A stretch of 64,000 nt of DNA from an uncultured Pelagibacteraceae bacterium (GTDB lineage: Bacteria; Pseudomonadota; Alphaproteobacteria; Pelagibacterales; Pelagibacteraceae): positions 1 to 64,000 of the forward strand of contig CACLVZ010000003.1 of assembly GCA_902610515.1 (NCBI GenBank), read 5' to 3'. The notes under the pieces are model-generated. The model saw only the letters and a list, made by a program, of their open reading frames with translations. It had not been told where the DNA came from and did no database searches. This document shows positions 19,223-28,397 of the stretch, one piece after another. The position numbers and the translations under genes were made by a program. Every line of letters starts with the position of its first letter. Within the stretch, counting starts at the first letter, position 1.

Positions 19223-20121
19223 GCTTTTTTTCTAGCGAAATAAACTCCAGTAAAAACTAATAAGCCTCCCAAATAATGAAAGCTAAGAAGAGGTTCTTCA
19301 AAAATTATAATTCCAAAGATAGATCCATAAACTGCGAATAAATATAAAGTAAACCCAGCGAATGATGCGCCTACATATTTTTGTAACCGAGTATATAAAG
19401 AGAAAGCTATAATACTTGGCGAAATAGCAGCAAATATAATCCAGAACAAAAATGTCAGATTGTAATTTGTCTTAGCAAAATAAATATTTTCTAAAATAAA
19501 AAATGGGAAAAGCGATATAAATCCAAACATTGCGATTAAAGTAAATCGAGCCATTAAACTAAATTTTGATTTCCAATTAAGTAAATAAATTGAGTAAAGA
19601 GCCCAACCTAAAGCTGCTCCCAGAACCCATAAATCGCCTGTTGTAAAATTTAGATTTATTAAAAAATCTAAATTACCTTTGGATATAATTGTAAAAACAC
19701 CTGCAATACAAATTAGAAGTCCCATTATCCTAAAAAAATTAATTTTTTCTTTAAAAAATAAAATTGATAGAAAGATTATAATTACTGGTGAAGATGTATA
19801 GATTATACCAATATTTGCCATTGTTGTTGTCATGCCTGCAAGATTAGGGAAAGCCCCACAAATACCACAGCCCATTGAGCCTAAGAAAAACAGTTTGAAA
19901 AACTCTTTATTAAACTCTTTTTTTGATTTTAAAATTTCGTTAAAAAAAAGGGGGAATAATATTATGAATACTGTAAACCATCGCCAAAATGCTAGAGAAA
20001 TAGGCGGCACAGACTCCACGCCTCCTCTTGCAACAATAGTGTTTGTAGCCATAAAAATTGGCTGGATTAACAAAAGTAAATAAGGAGCGTAAGGATTATT
20101 TTTTGTCAATGAAGGCTTCAT
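19219..20121 (-). CDS. EamA/DMT-family transporter
   Basis: A 300-residue inner-membrane protein with about ten hydrophobic helices arranged as two EamA halves. APYLLLLIQPIFMATNTIVARG opens the first, and LGAALGWALYSIYLLNW the second. Such proteins export or import amino acids and other metabolites; direction and substrate cannot be read. It overlaps the preceding small membrane gene by 26 nt and the following hydrolase gene by 4 nt. Confidence 0.85.
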   Translation of the reverse strand: MKPSLTKNNPYAPYLLLLIQPIFMATNTIVARGGVESVPPISLAFWRWFTVFIILFPLFFNEILKSKKEFNKEFFKLFFLGSMGCGICGAFPNLAGMTTTMANIGIIYTSSPVIIIFLSILFFKEKINFFRIMGLLICIAGVFTIISKGNLDFLINLNFTTGDLWVLGAALGWALYSIYLLNWKSKFSLMARFTLIAMFGFISLFPFFILENIYFAKTNYNLTFLFWIIFAAISPSIIAFSLYTRLQKYVGASFAGFTLYLFAVYGSIFGIIIFEEPLLSFHYLGGLLVFTGVYFARKKA

Positions 20122-20275
20122 AGAACATCATTACAATTACCAAACCCATTAAAATATAAACAGGAAGCACATCAAAAAATCCTATCATCATTGATCTAGT
20201 TAATGTTGTAGCTAAACCAATTAAAAAAAGGGTACAGAGACCAACGCCAATTATTATTGTAATTTTATCCTTCAT
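20096..20275 (-). CDS. small two-helix membrane protein, unknown function
   Basis: A 59-residue protein made of two hydrophobic segments (about 4-22 and 32-53) with a charged end EAFIDKK. I do not recognise it. The start chosen is the ATG at 20273-20275; a TTG at 20293 would lengthen it by six residues. It overlaps the amidase end by 11 nt and the EamA start by 26 nt, so it is embedded in a translationally coupled row. That placement supports its being a real gene. Confidence 0.55.
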   Translation of the reverse strand: MKDKITIIIGVGLCTLFLIGLATTLTRSMMIGFFDVLPVYILMGLVIVMMFYEAFIDKK

Positions 20276-21599
20276 CTCTACAATTTTTTTCAAGCCAGTT
20301 AGCTGTACCTAAAAATCTTAAATCATCAAGTTTATCACCAACCAACTGAACTCCTAATGGTAAGTCATTTTCACCTGTAAGTAAAGGTAATGAAATTGTG
20401 GGCAAACCAAGATAAGTCCAGATTTTTTGGAAGTCCGCACTTCCAGTAGATTTTAATCCTTTGTCAGCAACTCCACTTGATGATGGAGTAATAATTCCGT
20501 GGTAATCTTCAAAAACTTCTTTATAGGACTCATAACTTTGTTTCATAAAATCTGAAGCATCACCATATTCTTTTGCTGAATATTTTAATCCTCTAGAGAT
20601 AGCTTCTCTCATTTCTTTTGAAAGTTTAGTTTTATCTTTTTTATAATAAACTTGAAAATTATTTGCCATATCAACTTCATGAATGATTTGATGATACTTT
20701 GGTATATCGTCAAAGTATGACGGTGTATCAAAAACCTCTATGTTTTTTTTTAAGTTTTTAATTAAAAATTCAAAAGCTTGCTGTGATTTTTTATTTATAT
20801 TTTTCCAATTTTTCGTTTTATAAAAAATAAACTTTGGATCAAAAACTGGTCCTTTCTCACATTCCTGAATCATGTTATCAGCAGCGAAATAAATTGTTGA
20901 GGGGTCGTGTAAATCTTTTCTAATTAGTGATTTAGCTAATAATGCAACATCTTTTACACTTTTTCCAAATACGCCCATTGTATCGAGTTTATCTGAAACT
21001 TTTAAAACACCGTTTCTAGAGATTAATCCATACGAGGGTTTATATCCAACTACACCACAATATGATGCCGGTCTAATTACTGATCCACCTGTTTGAGAAC
21101 CAACTGACAAAGGCGCCATATGTGACGCAACTACAGCTGCTGAGCCGCTTGATGATCCTCCTGGTGTTCTTGAATAATCATGTGGATTTTTTGTTTTAGA
21201 TGGATGTATATATGCAAGTTCACAAGTTACAGTTTTACCCATGATAATTGCCCCTGAATTTTTTAATAAGTTTACAATTTCCGAGTCTTGTGAATTAGAC
21301 ATTTTTTTTCTAAAGACTGTCCCACATTCGGTTGGCATATCATACGTACCTATAATATCCTTAATTGCAACTGGCATTCCGTGCAATGGTCCTAGAGGTT
21401 TTCCAGATTTTCTGTAAGTGTCAGCTTCTTCAGCTTTTTCTAATAAAAGTTTTTTGTCTAAAAATTGCCAGGCCTGGACGTCTTTTTCAAATTTTTTAAT
21501 TCTATCTAAATAAGCTTTGCAAAGATCTAAAGAAGAAATTTCACCAGAATGAAGTTTTTGCGATAAATCGTAAGCACTTAAAGATGTAACATCTATCAT
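20265..21599 (-). CDS. amidase of the amidase signature family
   Basis: A 444-residue amide hydrolase with the Ser-cisSer-Lys triad of the family: Lys80 in PVAIKDI, the GGSSSGSAA loop at 148-155, and the nucleophile Ser173 in QTGGSVIRPAS. GatA is the closest well-known relative, but the C-terminal part and the setting beside a TRAP transporter rather than gatBC argue for a catabolic amidase. Cleaving an imported amide to an acid plus ammonia would fit the cluster; that is inference. It lies 8 nt after dctM. Confidence 0.85.
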   Translation of the reverse strand: MIDVTSLSAYDLSQKLHSGEISSLDLCKAYLDRIKKFEKDVQAWQFLDKKLLLEKAEEADTYRKSGKPLGPLHGMPVAIKDIIGTYDMPTECGTVFRKKMSNSQDSEIVNLLKNSGAIIMGKTVTCELAYIHPSKTKNPHDYSRTPGGSSSGSAAVVASHMAPLSVGSQTGGSVIRPASYCGVVGYKPSYGLISRNGVLKVSDKLDTMGVFGKSVKDVALLAKSLIRKDLHDPSTIYFAADNMIQECEKGPVFDPKFIFYKTKNWKNINKKSQQAFEFLIKNLKKNIEVFDTPSYFDDIPKYHQIIHEVDMANNFQVYYKKDKTKLSKEMREAISRGLKYSAKEYGDASDFMKQSYESYKEVFEDYHGIITPSSSGVADKGLKSTGSADFQKIWTYLGLPTISLPLLTGENDLPLGVQLVGDKLDDLRFLGTANWLEKNCRDEG

Positions 21600-21607
21600 T
21601 TAAATTG

Positions 21608-22969
21608 TTAATTAGCGAATAATGTATCTGGCAACCAAAGGGCTATTCCTGGAAATAGATACATTAAAAACATGGCAAATATAACAATACCTAGGAAAGG
21701 CATAATGCCTCTAAATATTTCCATTAACTCTACATTTTTAGCTTGGACGCCTTTTAAATAATAGGCGGACATTGCCATCGGCGGTGTTAAAAATGAAGTT
21801 TGTAAATTCAAAGCGATTAGCATTGCGAAAAAATAAGGATTTACCTCGAAGAAAGCTACTAATGGTAAAAATATTGGAACAAATATAATTAAAATTTCCG
21901 TCCACTCCAGTGGCCAACCTAATAAGAAAATAATTATTTGCGTAATTACTAAGAACTGCCAAGGTTGTAAATTCATTGATTTAAAGAAATGCTCAAAAAC
22001 TTCATGGCCACCTAAGTAAGAAAAAACAGATGCGAAAGTCCAAGAGCCAATGAATAACCACATTATCATTGCAGTTGTTTTTGCTGTAAGAAATACAGAC
22101 TCTTTAAAATTTTTCCATTTTAAAGTCTTGTAGAAATAAGAAAGCACTAAGGCACCAAAGGCTCCAACTGCTGCAGCCTCTGCAGGTGTAGCAAGTCCTC
22201 CTAAAATAGTTCCTAATACTAATATTATTAATGAGAAAAGCGGTAAGAATGAAACCATAACCTCTTTTAAAATTTCAGATCTTGGCGGAATATCCTCTTT
22301 TGGAGGTTTAGGCGCTATTGATGGATTAAAATAAGCAAGTGTAACCGCATACATTATATAAAGACCAGCTAATAATAATCCTGGAAAAATTGCTGCTGCA
22401 AATAATCTTAAAGGTGATAGCTGAGCAATAACTGAATAAACAATTAACATGATGCTTGGAGGAATCAAAATTCCTAAGCATCCTCCAGAACAAATTACTC
22501 CTGAGGCAAATTTTTTATCATATCCAGCCCTTATCATTGCAGGCCATGCAAGTAATCCCATTAGTGTAACAACAGCACCGATAATTCCTGTCGCTGTTGA
22601 AAATAAAGCGCAAGTTACAAGCGCGGCAACAGCCATAGAAGCAGGGAGTCTGTGAGAGGCTAATCTTATTGCAAAAAACAATCTAGAAACTATTCCAGCT
22701 CTCTCAACTAAGTAGCCCATAAATAAAAAGAGTGGAACGGCGGTTAAAACAGTGTTGTCCATCACTGTATAAGTATTCTGAACAAATAATTGAAAAATTC
22801 TATTATCAAAAAGATGTTCCATTCTTGTAGGATCAAAGTAAGCGTAATAACCGAATCCAACTCCCATCGCCATTAAAGTAAACGCGATAGGAAAACCTAG
22901 CAGTACAGCAAATAAGAAAATTGACATCATTAAAATTGCTATTTCTGGATTGGTTAAACTAAATAACAT
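21608..22969 (-). CDS. TRAP transporter large permease (DctM)
   Basis: The transport subunit of a tripartite ATP-independent periplasmic transporter, using a sodium or proton gradient. It has 453 residues and about 12-13 membrane helices. Hallmarks seen are NPEIAILMMSIFLFAVLLGFP at the N-terminus, VPLFLFMGYLVERAG near 75, and ILIPPSIMLIVYSV near 170, typical of DctM. It overlaps the end of the small permease gene by 11 nt. Confidence 0.93.
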   Translation of the reverse strand: MLFSLTNPEIAILMMSIFLFAVLLGFPIAFTLMAMGVGFGYYAYFDPTRMEHLFDNRIFQLFVQNTYTVMDNTVLTAVPLFLFMGYLVERAGIVSRLFFAIRLASHRLPASMAVAALVTCALFSTATGIIGAVVTLMGLLAWPAMIRAGYDKKFASGVICSGGCLGILIPPSIMLIVYSVIAQLSPLRLFAAAIFPGLLLAGLYIMYAVTLAYFNPSIAPKPPKEDIPPRSEILKEVMVSFLPLFSLIILVLGTILGGLATPAEAAAVGAFGALVLSYFYKTLKWKNFKESVFLTAKTTAMIMWLFIGSWTFASVFSYLGGHEVFEHFFKSMNLQPWQFLVITQIIIFLLGWPLEWTEILIIFVPIFLPLVAFFEVNPYFFAMLIALNLQTSFLTPPMAMSAYYLKGVQAKNVELMEIFRGIMPFLGIVIFAMFLMYLFPGIALWLPDTLFAN

Positions 22970-23543
22970 CTTTTTGATCCTCGTCTTGTGAAGTTCGCAT
23001 TAACATTTTTTCTGTCTCCTCTGCTACTACCATTCGAGCAGGCCAGTGACCAGTTTGAATACAAATAATTGCTCTACAAACTTCGCTGATACCCTGGATA
23101 AGCAATAAAATTCCTGCTGCAGGTATCAAAGATTTCGCCATGTAAATTTGGATTTGAGCTGGACTATTCCAACTTGTTTCTTTTATCTTCCAAGCCAGCG
23201 AAGCATATTCATAACCATAAAAAGCTAAAGCAAGAACTCCAGGAAAGAAAAAAATAAAATATAAAATTAAATCTATGTAACCTTGTGTTCTTGGTTTAAA
23301 AAGTCTGTAAATTACATCACCTCTTACATGAGCTTCTGTAGATAAAGTGTATGCACCTGCCATCATAAAAATTGCACCATACATTTGTAAACTAAAATCA
23401 AAATTCCATAAGGTAGGAGCATTGAAAGCATATGCCATAACTACTTCATAACAAGTTCCTCCCATTAAAATTACGATACACCATGAAAATGCCTTCCCTA
23501 CGGAAGTACTTAAAGTATCTGCAAAGTGAATAAATCCTCTCAT
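22959..23543 (-). CDS. TRAP transporter small permease (DctQ)
   Basis: A 194-residue four-helix membrane protein of the DctQ type that partners DctM. Hydrophobic helices lie near 15-35, 47-68, 90-112 and 135-158. The motif MYGAIFMMAGAYTLSTEAHVRGDVIY near 54-79 matches the family segment that ends in VRVD/VRGD. It is separated from dctP by a strong terminator-like hairpin and overlaps dctM. Confidence 0.9.
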   Translation of the reverse strand: MRGFIHFADTLSTSVGKAFSWCIVILMGGTCYEVVMAYAFNAPTLWNFDFSLQMYGAIFMMAGAYTLSTEAHVRGDVIYRLFKPRTQGYIDLILYFIFFFPGVLALAFYGYEYASLAWKIKETSWNSPAQIQIYMAKSLIPAAGILLLIQGISEVCRAIICIQTGHWPARMVVAEETEKMLMRTSQDEDQKDVI

Positions 23544-23584
23544 GAGATTTTAAACTATTCTAATTTTTTTGTAATTTCCATAAA

Positions 23585-23612
23585 AAAAGGGGGCGCAAAT
23601 ACGCCCCCTTTT
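23585..23612 (-). terminator. intrinsic terminator between dctP and dctQM
   Basis: For leftward transcription from dctP this region folds into a GGGGGCG/CGCCCCC stem (flanked by A/T pairs that extend it to 11 bp) with a 6-nt loop, followed by seven T. It lies 16 nt after the dctP stop and before dctQ. Partial termination here would make more binding protein than permease. Confidence 0.88.
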
Positions 23613-23627
23613 ATGTTTAAAATATAA

Positions 23628-24776
23628 TTAAATTTTAACTTTTGCTATTGAACCGAACTCATTCTCGTAAGCCAACTTGTAATTAGGTTGGTTCATGAGT
23701 AAGTATTTCATAACTCTCTTAGCATAAGCTTTTTGTGAGTCTACAATCTTTTTAAAGAATGGATCTTTCTTATTGAAATCACCGATTACTTTATCCCAAC
23801 CTTTTAATTGTTGAGCTAAGATCGCATCTGACGTTTGATACACATTTACTTTGTGCTGGTTCATCAATTTAGATAAGTCAGCTGAGTATCTTACTAATGC
23901 TTTAAAGTAGTTATCACTGTTCGCAGCATAAGCAGCATTTTTTAGGATAGCCTGATGTTTAGGCGATAATCCGTTAAATGTCTTCTTATTTACTGGGATT
24001 TCAAACATCTCTTGAGATTGGTGGAAGCTTCCTAAGTGATAATGCTTAGAAACATCTTGCATACCAAACTGAGAATCTGAAGTTGGGTTGTTAAACTCAG
24101 CAGCTTCAATCAAACCTGTCTTCATTGCAGGCTGAATTTCACCACCTGGTAATTGTCTTACAACCATTCCCATTGCTGTTAATACGTTAGTAGCTAATCC
24201 TACTGTTCTGTACTTCATACCTTTTACATCAGATACTTTTGTTACGTTCTTTTTGAACCATCCAAAAGGCTGTGCAGGCATTGGCATATGGAAGAAACCA
24301 ATATAATCGAAACCAACTTTTGCAAGTGTTTCATCATATAGTTTTCTACCTCCACCATACTCTATCCATCCCATAATTTCTTGAGATGACATTCCGTATG
24401 ACGGACCAGTACCGAATAGAGAAGCTGCTGGATTTTTTCCATACCAGTAAGCTGTTACCCAGTGTCCCATATCAAGTACACCTGAACTTACCGCTTGTCC
24501 AATCTCCGAAGTCTTAACTACAGCTCCAACTGGCTGAAGATCAATTTTTAATTCACCTCCAGACATGTCGCCTACCATTTTTGCGTAGTCGCCAGCCATT
24601 TCAAAGAAAATGTTAGCGCCTGACGGCCAAGCCGCTTGCATCTTTAAAGTTTTAGGAGCACCAAAAGCAATGTTTGGCATTGCAACTGTTGCTGCTGCTG
24701 CAGCACCCGTAGCTGCTGCTGCTTTAAAGAACTTACGTCTTGATGGAGTTTTTACTCCTTTTTTTATTTTTGACAT
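23628..24776 (-). CDS. TRAP transporter periplasmic substrate-binding protein (DctP), Tat-exported
   Basis: A 382-residue binding protein. The N-terminus has a twin-arginine signal (SRRKFFK at residues 12-18, then an Ala-rich hydrophobic core ending AFGAP near 40), so export of a folded protein is expected. The mature part begins LKMQAAWPSGANIFFEMAGDY and has GGEIQPAMKTGLIEAAEFNNP near 203-223, as in the TakP/mannitol-chloroaromatic branch of the family, whose known members bind 2-oxo acids. The ligand here is inferred at best to be a small oxo or hydroxy acid. It has its own 104-nt leader, a strong Shine-Dalgarno and a downstream terminator. Confidence 0.93.
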   Translation of the reverse strand: MSKIKKGVKTPSRRKFFKAAAATGAAAAATVAMPNIAFGAPKTLKMQAAWPSGANIFFEMAGDYAKMVGDMSGGELKIDLQPVGAVVKTSEIGQAVSSGVLDMGHWVTAYWYGKNPAASLFGTGPSYGMSSQEIMGWIEYGGGRKLYDETLAKVGFDYIGFFHMPMPAQPFGWFKKNVTKVSDVKGMKYRTVGLATNVLTAMGMVVRQLPGGEIQPAMKTGLIEAAEFNNPTSDSQFGMQDVSKHYHLGSFHQSQEMFEIPVNKKTFNGLSPKHQAILKNAAYAANSDNYFKALVRYSADLSKLMNQHKVNVYQTSDAILAQQLKGWDKVIGDFNKKDPFFKKIVDSQKAYAKRVMKYLLMNQPNYKLAYENEFGSIAKVKI

Positions 24777-24780
24777 ATGT

Positions 24781-24787
24781 CCTCCTC
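24781..24787 (-). promoter_or_regulatory. strong Shine-Dalgarno of dctP
   Basis: Reading toward dctP the bases are GAGGAGG, ending 4 nt before the ATG. Such a full purine box is rare in this window, where most starts have weak or no visible site, and agrees with high expression of the binding protein. Confidence 0.7.
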
Positions 24788-24880
24788 GTTAGTTAACTTT
24801 AAAGATTTAAACACAATCTCAATTCAGAGTCTCGCTCTTTTTAGAATTATTTTAAATCGCAGATTCAATCTCTAGGTGTA

Positions 24881-25837
24881 TTAATTCACCTGATCTTTGG
24901 GTTTCTTGCCAGAAAAGAAATCTTCAAGATTTTTTGTAGCCCTAAAAGCCATATCCCACCTAGTCCTTTTTGTTGCGCTTCCTAAATGCGGAAGTAAAAA
25001 AATATTTTTTAACTTCAAATATTCTGGATGTATTTTTGGCTCGCCATTATAAACATCTAAACCGTAAGCAAATACTTTTCCGCTTTTCAATGCTTCGATC
25101 ATAGCATCGTCATCAACTATGTCTCCTCTTGCTGCGTTACCTATAACAGTATTTTCTTCTAGATAGGTTAGAGTTTCTTTATTTACAAGTTTTGTTGTTT
25201 CAGGAGTTGCGGGACAATTAATTGATAAAAATTCACTTTGCTTAAAAAGGCTTTTTAAATCTTTATGATAAATTGCACCGTCTTCAAGATCTGGTGAAAG
25301 CTTAGATCTATTATGATAATGAATTTCCATATTAAATGCTTTAGCTCTTTTAGCAACTGCTCTTCCTATTCTACCCATTCCAAGTATGCCTAGTTTTTTA
25401 TTAGACATTTGCTTTCCCAATAAAAAATCCCAAGACCATTTCCAGCTTTGGGTTTCAGCTGCTATTCGTCCTTCATATGCTTTTCTAGAGGCACCTAATA
25501 AAAGTAAAATCTGAATATCTGCTGTAGCATCTGTAAGTACATCTGGTGTATTCGTGACAGTAATTCCTTTTTCTTTTGCAGCTTTTATGTCTATATTTCC
25601 AAAACCAACTGCACCATTAGCAATAATTTTTATGGAACTTGAAAGTTTAGAGATAGTATCTGCGCTAATAGGATCTGAAACAGAACTTAATATCCCGTCA
25701 AAATTTTTTGAACCATCTATTATTTCCTGAGGATTATAAATCTTATCCTCTTTATTTAAAGTAACTTCAAATAATTCTTTGAGTTTCTCCTCATTCTCTT
25801 TGAGGAGTCTTCTAGTAACAAAAACTTTTTTTTTCAT
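24881..25837 (-). CDS. D-isomer 2-hydroxyacid dehydrogenase (glyoxylate/hydroxypyruvate reductase type)
   Basis: A 318-residue NAD(P)-dependent dehydrogenase of the D-2-hydroxyacid family. KLGILGMGRIGRAVAKRAKAF near 147-167 is the nucleotide-binding loop. The Arg of NAARGDIVDDDAM near 235, Glu of YNGEP near 266 and His of LLPHLGSAT near 285 form the catalytic set. Placed 1 nt after glcF, it would plausibly interconvert glycolate and glyoxylate or hydroxypyruvate and glycerate. Exact substrate is inference. Confidence 0.85.
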   Translation of the reverse strand: MKKKVFVTRRLLKENEEKLKELFEVTLNKEDKIYNPQEIIDGSKNFDGILSSVSDPISADTISKLSSSIKIIANGAVGFGNIDIKAAKEKGITVTNTPDVLTDATADIQILLLLGASRKAYEGRIAAETQSWKWSWDFLLGKQMSNKKLGILGMGRIGRAVAKRAKAFNMEIHYHNRSKLSPDLEDGAIYHKDLKSLFKQSEFLSINCPATPETTKLVNKETLTYLEENTVIGNAARGDIVDDDAMIEALKSGKVFAYGLDVYNGEPKIHPEYLKLKNIFLLPHLGSATKRTRWDMAFRATKNLEDFFSGKKPKDQVN

Positions 25838-25838
25838 T

Positions 25839-27137
25839 TTAGAAATTATTTAATTTATATGGCTTAGGGCCTCCGGTAAACCAATCAAGTAATTCTACAG
25901 TATGAATAATTGGTATTCGAGTGCCAGCTGAAATTTGTGTCATACAACCAATATTACCTGTTGAAATAAAATCGGGTGAAATTTTTTCTATATTATTTAC
26001 CTTATTCTTTAAAAGTGATTTTGCCATTTTTTGGTGTAAAATATTATAAGTCCCAGCGGAACCACAACACAAATGTCCTTCAGGAATATCTAATACTTCG
26101 TTACCAGTCTTTGAAATTAAATCTTTTGGTTGATCGTGAATTTTTTGCCCATGTTGCATTGAACATGCTGAATGATAGGCTATTCTATATTTTTTTTCTG
26201 AGCTCAGATTTATATTCAATTTTAAATTTTCATCTAGGTATTCAGTAATATCTTTAGTTAATTCTGAAATTTTTTTAGCTTTCTTTTTCAAATCTTTATC
26301 ATTTTTAAAAATATGACCATAGTCTTTTAATGTTGTGCCACATCCAGATGTATTGCTTATTATCGCATCCAATCCATTTTTAAGATACTCTTCATGCCAG
26401 CTCTCAATATTATTTTTAAATGATTCATGTGCTAGTTTTTGTTTTCCCAAATGATGGTTTAAAGACCCACAACAATCAATGTCTGGCATTACTACGACTT
26501 CAACATTGTGCCTATTTAAAAGTCTTATAGTGGCCTCATTTATTTCGGGAGAAATAACTCTCTGAACACATCCAGTTAATAAAGCCACTCTTGAAACTTT
26601 CTTTCCCTTTTTAACCTCGTAAACCTTCTGTTCTTTCAATTTTTTTCCTGGAATCTTATCTGGCATTAAATTTAATGCGTTTCTAATAAATTTTGGAAAT
26701 AAAAAACTAAATGGTTTAATCAATTTAGATGATAAAGCCATTAACAAAAATACTTTTGGTCTTGGTAATACAAACGAAAGGATATTTCTAAATACTCTAT
26801 CCAAAAAAGGTCTCTTATAAGTTTCTTCAACGTAATTTCTACCATGGTCAATTAAATGCATATAGTTCACCCCTGAAGGGCAAGTCGTCATACATGAATA
26901 ACAGGATAAACAACTGTCTATGTGTTTTGCTATTTCTTTCGTTGCTGGTTTCTTATTCTCTAACATATCTTTTATAAGATATATTCTTCCCCTTGGTCCC
27001 TCTAATTCCTCTCCATTAATTCCATAGGTAGGACAAGTGGCATTACACATCCCACAGTGAACACATTTTCTTATAATTGTCTCACTTGTTTTATTATCTT
27101 TGTCTTGAAGTTGTTTGTCAGTAAAAGATGTCTGCAT
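25839..27137 (-). CDS. glcF: glycolate oxidase iron-sulfur subunit
   Basis: A 432-residue subunit that accepts electrons from the GlcD/GlcE flavoproteins. Two 4Fe-4S clusters are visible at Cys25, 28, 31, 35 and Cys76, 79, 82, 86. Two CCG-containing segments, DIDCCGSLNHHLG near 220 and GHLCCGSAG near 350, are typical of heterodisulfide-reductase-like domains. It is directly downstream of glcE. Confidence 0.94.
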   Translation of the reverse strand: MQTSFTDKQLQDKDNKTSETIIRKCVHCGMCNATCPTYGINGEELEGPRGRIYLIKDMLENKKPATKEIAKHIDSCLSCYSCMTTCPSGVNYMHLIDHGRNYVEETYKRPFLDRVFRNILSFVLPRPKVFLLMALSSKLIKPFSFLFPKFIRNALNLMPDKIPGKKLKEQKVYEVKKGKKVSRVALLTGCVQRVISPEINEATIRLLNRHNVEVVVMPDIDCCGSLNHHLGKQKLAHESFKNNIESWHEEYLKNGLDAIISNTSGCGTTLKDYGHIFKNDKDLKKKAKKISELTKDITEYLDENLKLNINLSSEKKYRIAYHSACSMQHGQKIHDQPKDLISKTGNEVLDIPEGHLCCGSAGTYNILHQKMAKSLLKNKVNNIEKISPDFISTGNIGCMTQISAGTRIPIIHTVELLDWFTGGPKPYKLNNF

Positions 27138-28397
27138 TTAAATTCCTGTATACATTTTTCCTGGATTAAAAATCCTTTTTGGATCAAAACTCCTTTTAAT
27201 TTTTTCACTTATTTTATACTTTATTGGATCTATTGTAAAAATATCAGCAGAGGCTTTAAGATCCTCTTCAATTTTAATTAAAGTGATATAACCTTGATGT
27301 TTTTTAATAATTTCCCTAATTTCATTAAGTATTTTTAAGTTTAATTGATCGAGCGAGGTCCAAATTAGACCACCTCCCCAGTCAATAAAATATTTTATCT
27401 CATAATTTTTAAGTTTTTGAATAACCTGTAAAGTTTCACTAATTGGTAGAACTATCCTTAACAGATTGCTTTTTAAATTTCTAAAAACCTCCAGATTTTT
27501 TGTTCTATTCCAAAAAATATTACTTTGCTCATTGTCTAAAATTGAGATCTCCTGATCTAAAAGACTTAATTCTTTAGACAATCTTTCTAATCTTTGATCT
27601 ACAGAATTTGTTGGCCCCTCAATTCTTAGAGCGGTTAAACCGCCATCGTGGGTGAGATCGTTTAGAATAAAATCTTTTCCAAAGTAATCTGGATAAAATA
27701 CTCCACCTGAAGGATCTGTCGAAGATGATAGTGCTTTTCCAAGATAGTCTATTGCTTTTTTGAGATGAGGATTTTTTACTACCAAAGTTTTACTTGTTTC
27801 TGGTTTTGGCAATACTTTAATTGAAAGCTCAGTTAATATTGTAAGTGTTCCAAAAGATCCAGAAACTAATTTACTCAAATCATAGCCAGTAACATTTTTT
27901 ACTACTGTACCTCCAGATTTAATAGTTTCTCCTTTTCCGTTAATACCTTGAAAGCCAAGTATGTGGTCTCGAACACTTCCAACTTTAAATCTTCTTGAAC
28001 CAGCAAAGTTACATGAAACAACTCCACCAATAGAACCACTATTGCTTTCTCCAGAAAAAAGATAGCCAAAATCATTTGGTTCAAAAGCTAATTGTTGATT
28101 ATTTTTATCTAACTCATCTATGATTTCTTTTAAGGATGTACCCGCTTTCACTTTTATATAAAGCTCTTCGGGTTTGTAATCAATTATTCCTTTGTAACCT
28201 GAAAGATCTAGGGTTTTTTCAGACTGAAAATTTCTCCCAATTTTATTTTTTGATTTTAATCCGTTGATTTCTAAAGGAATGTTTTTTTTATAACAATTTT
28301 TAACAATCTCAACTATTTCCTCTCTTGAAGATGGTTTAAAAATATTTTGATTAAAATCTAGGGATATCTGGGAACTTTGTTTTCCCTCCATGGACAT
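27138..28397 (-). CDS. glcE: glycolate oxidase FAD-binding subunit GlcE
   Basis: A subunit of glycolate oxidase with a PCMH-type FAD domain: LEINGLKSKNKIGRN near 45, then GSIGGVVSCNFAGSRRFKVGSVRDHILGF near 130-155. It has 419 residues from the chosen start. I chose the ATG at 28395-28397 because AGGAAGGA lies a few nucleotides before it; a GTG at 28418 is in frame but lacks such a site. With this start the gene overlaps the glcD end by 47 nt. The end FDPKRIFNPGKMY is the family C-terminal motif. Confidence 0.88.
   Translation of the reverse strand: MSMEGKQSSQISLDFNQNIFKPSSREEIVEIVKNCYKKNIPLEINGLKSKNKIGRNFQSEKTLDLSGYKGIIDYKPEELYIKVKAGTSLKEIIDELDKNNQQLAFEPNDFGYLFSGESNSGSIGGVVSCNFAGSRRFKVGSVRDHILGFQGINGKGETIKSGGTVVKNVTGYDLSKLVSGSFGTLTILTELSIKVLPKPETSKTLVVKNPHLKKAIDYLGKALSSSTDPSGGVFYPDYFGKDFILNDLTHDGGLTALRIEGPTNSVDQRLERLSKELSLLDQEISILDNEQSNIFWNRTKNLEVFRNLKSNLLRIVLPISETLQVIQKLKNYEIKYFIDWGGGLIWTSLDQLNLKILNEIREIIKKHQGYITLIKIEEDLKASADIFTIDPIKYKISEKIKRSFDPKRIFNPGKMYTGI

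Noticed and set aside
24777-24880. Riboswitch in the dctP leader
   Set aside because: Only short, weak complementarity is visible in the 104 nt; nothing resembling a glycine or SAM aptamer could be supported.
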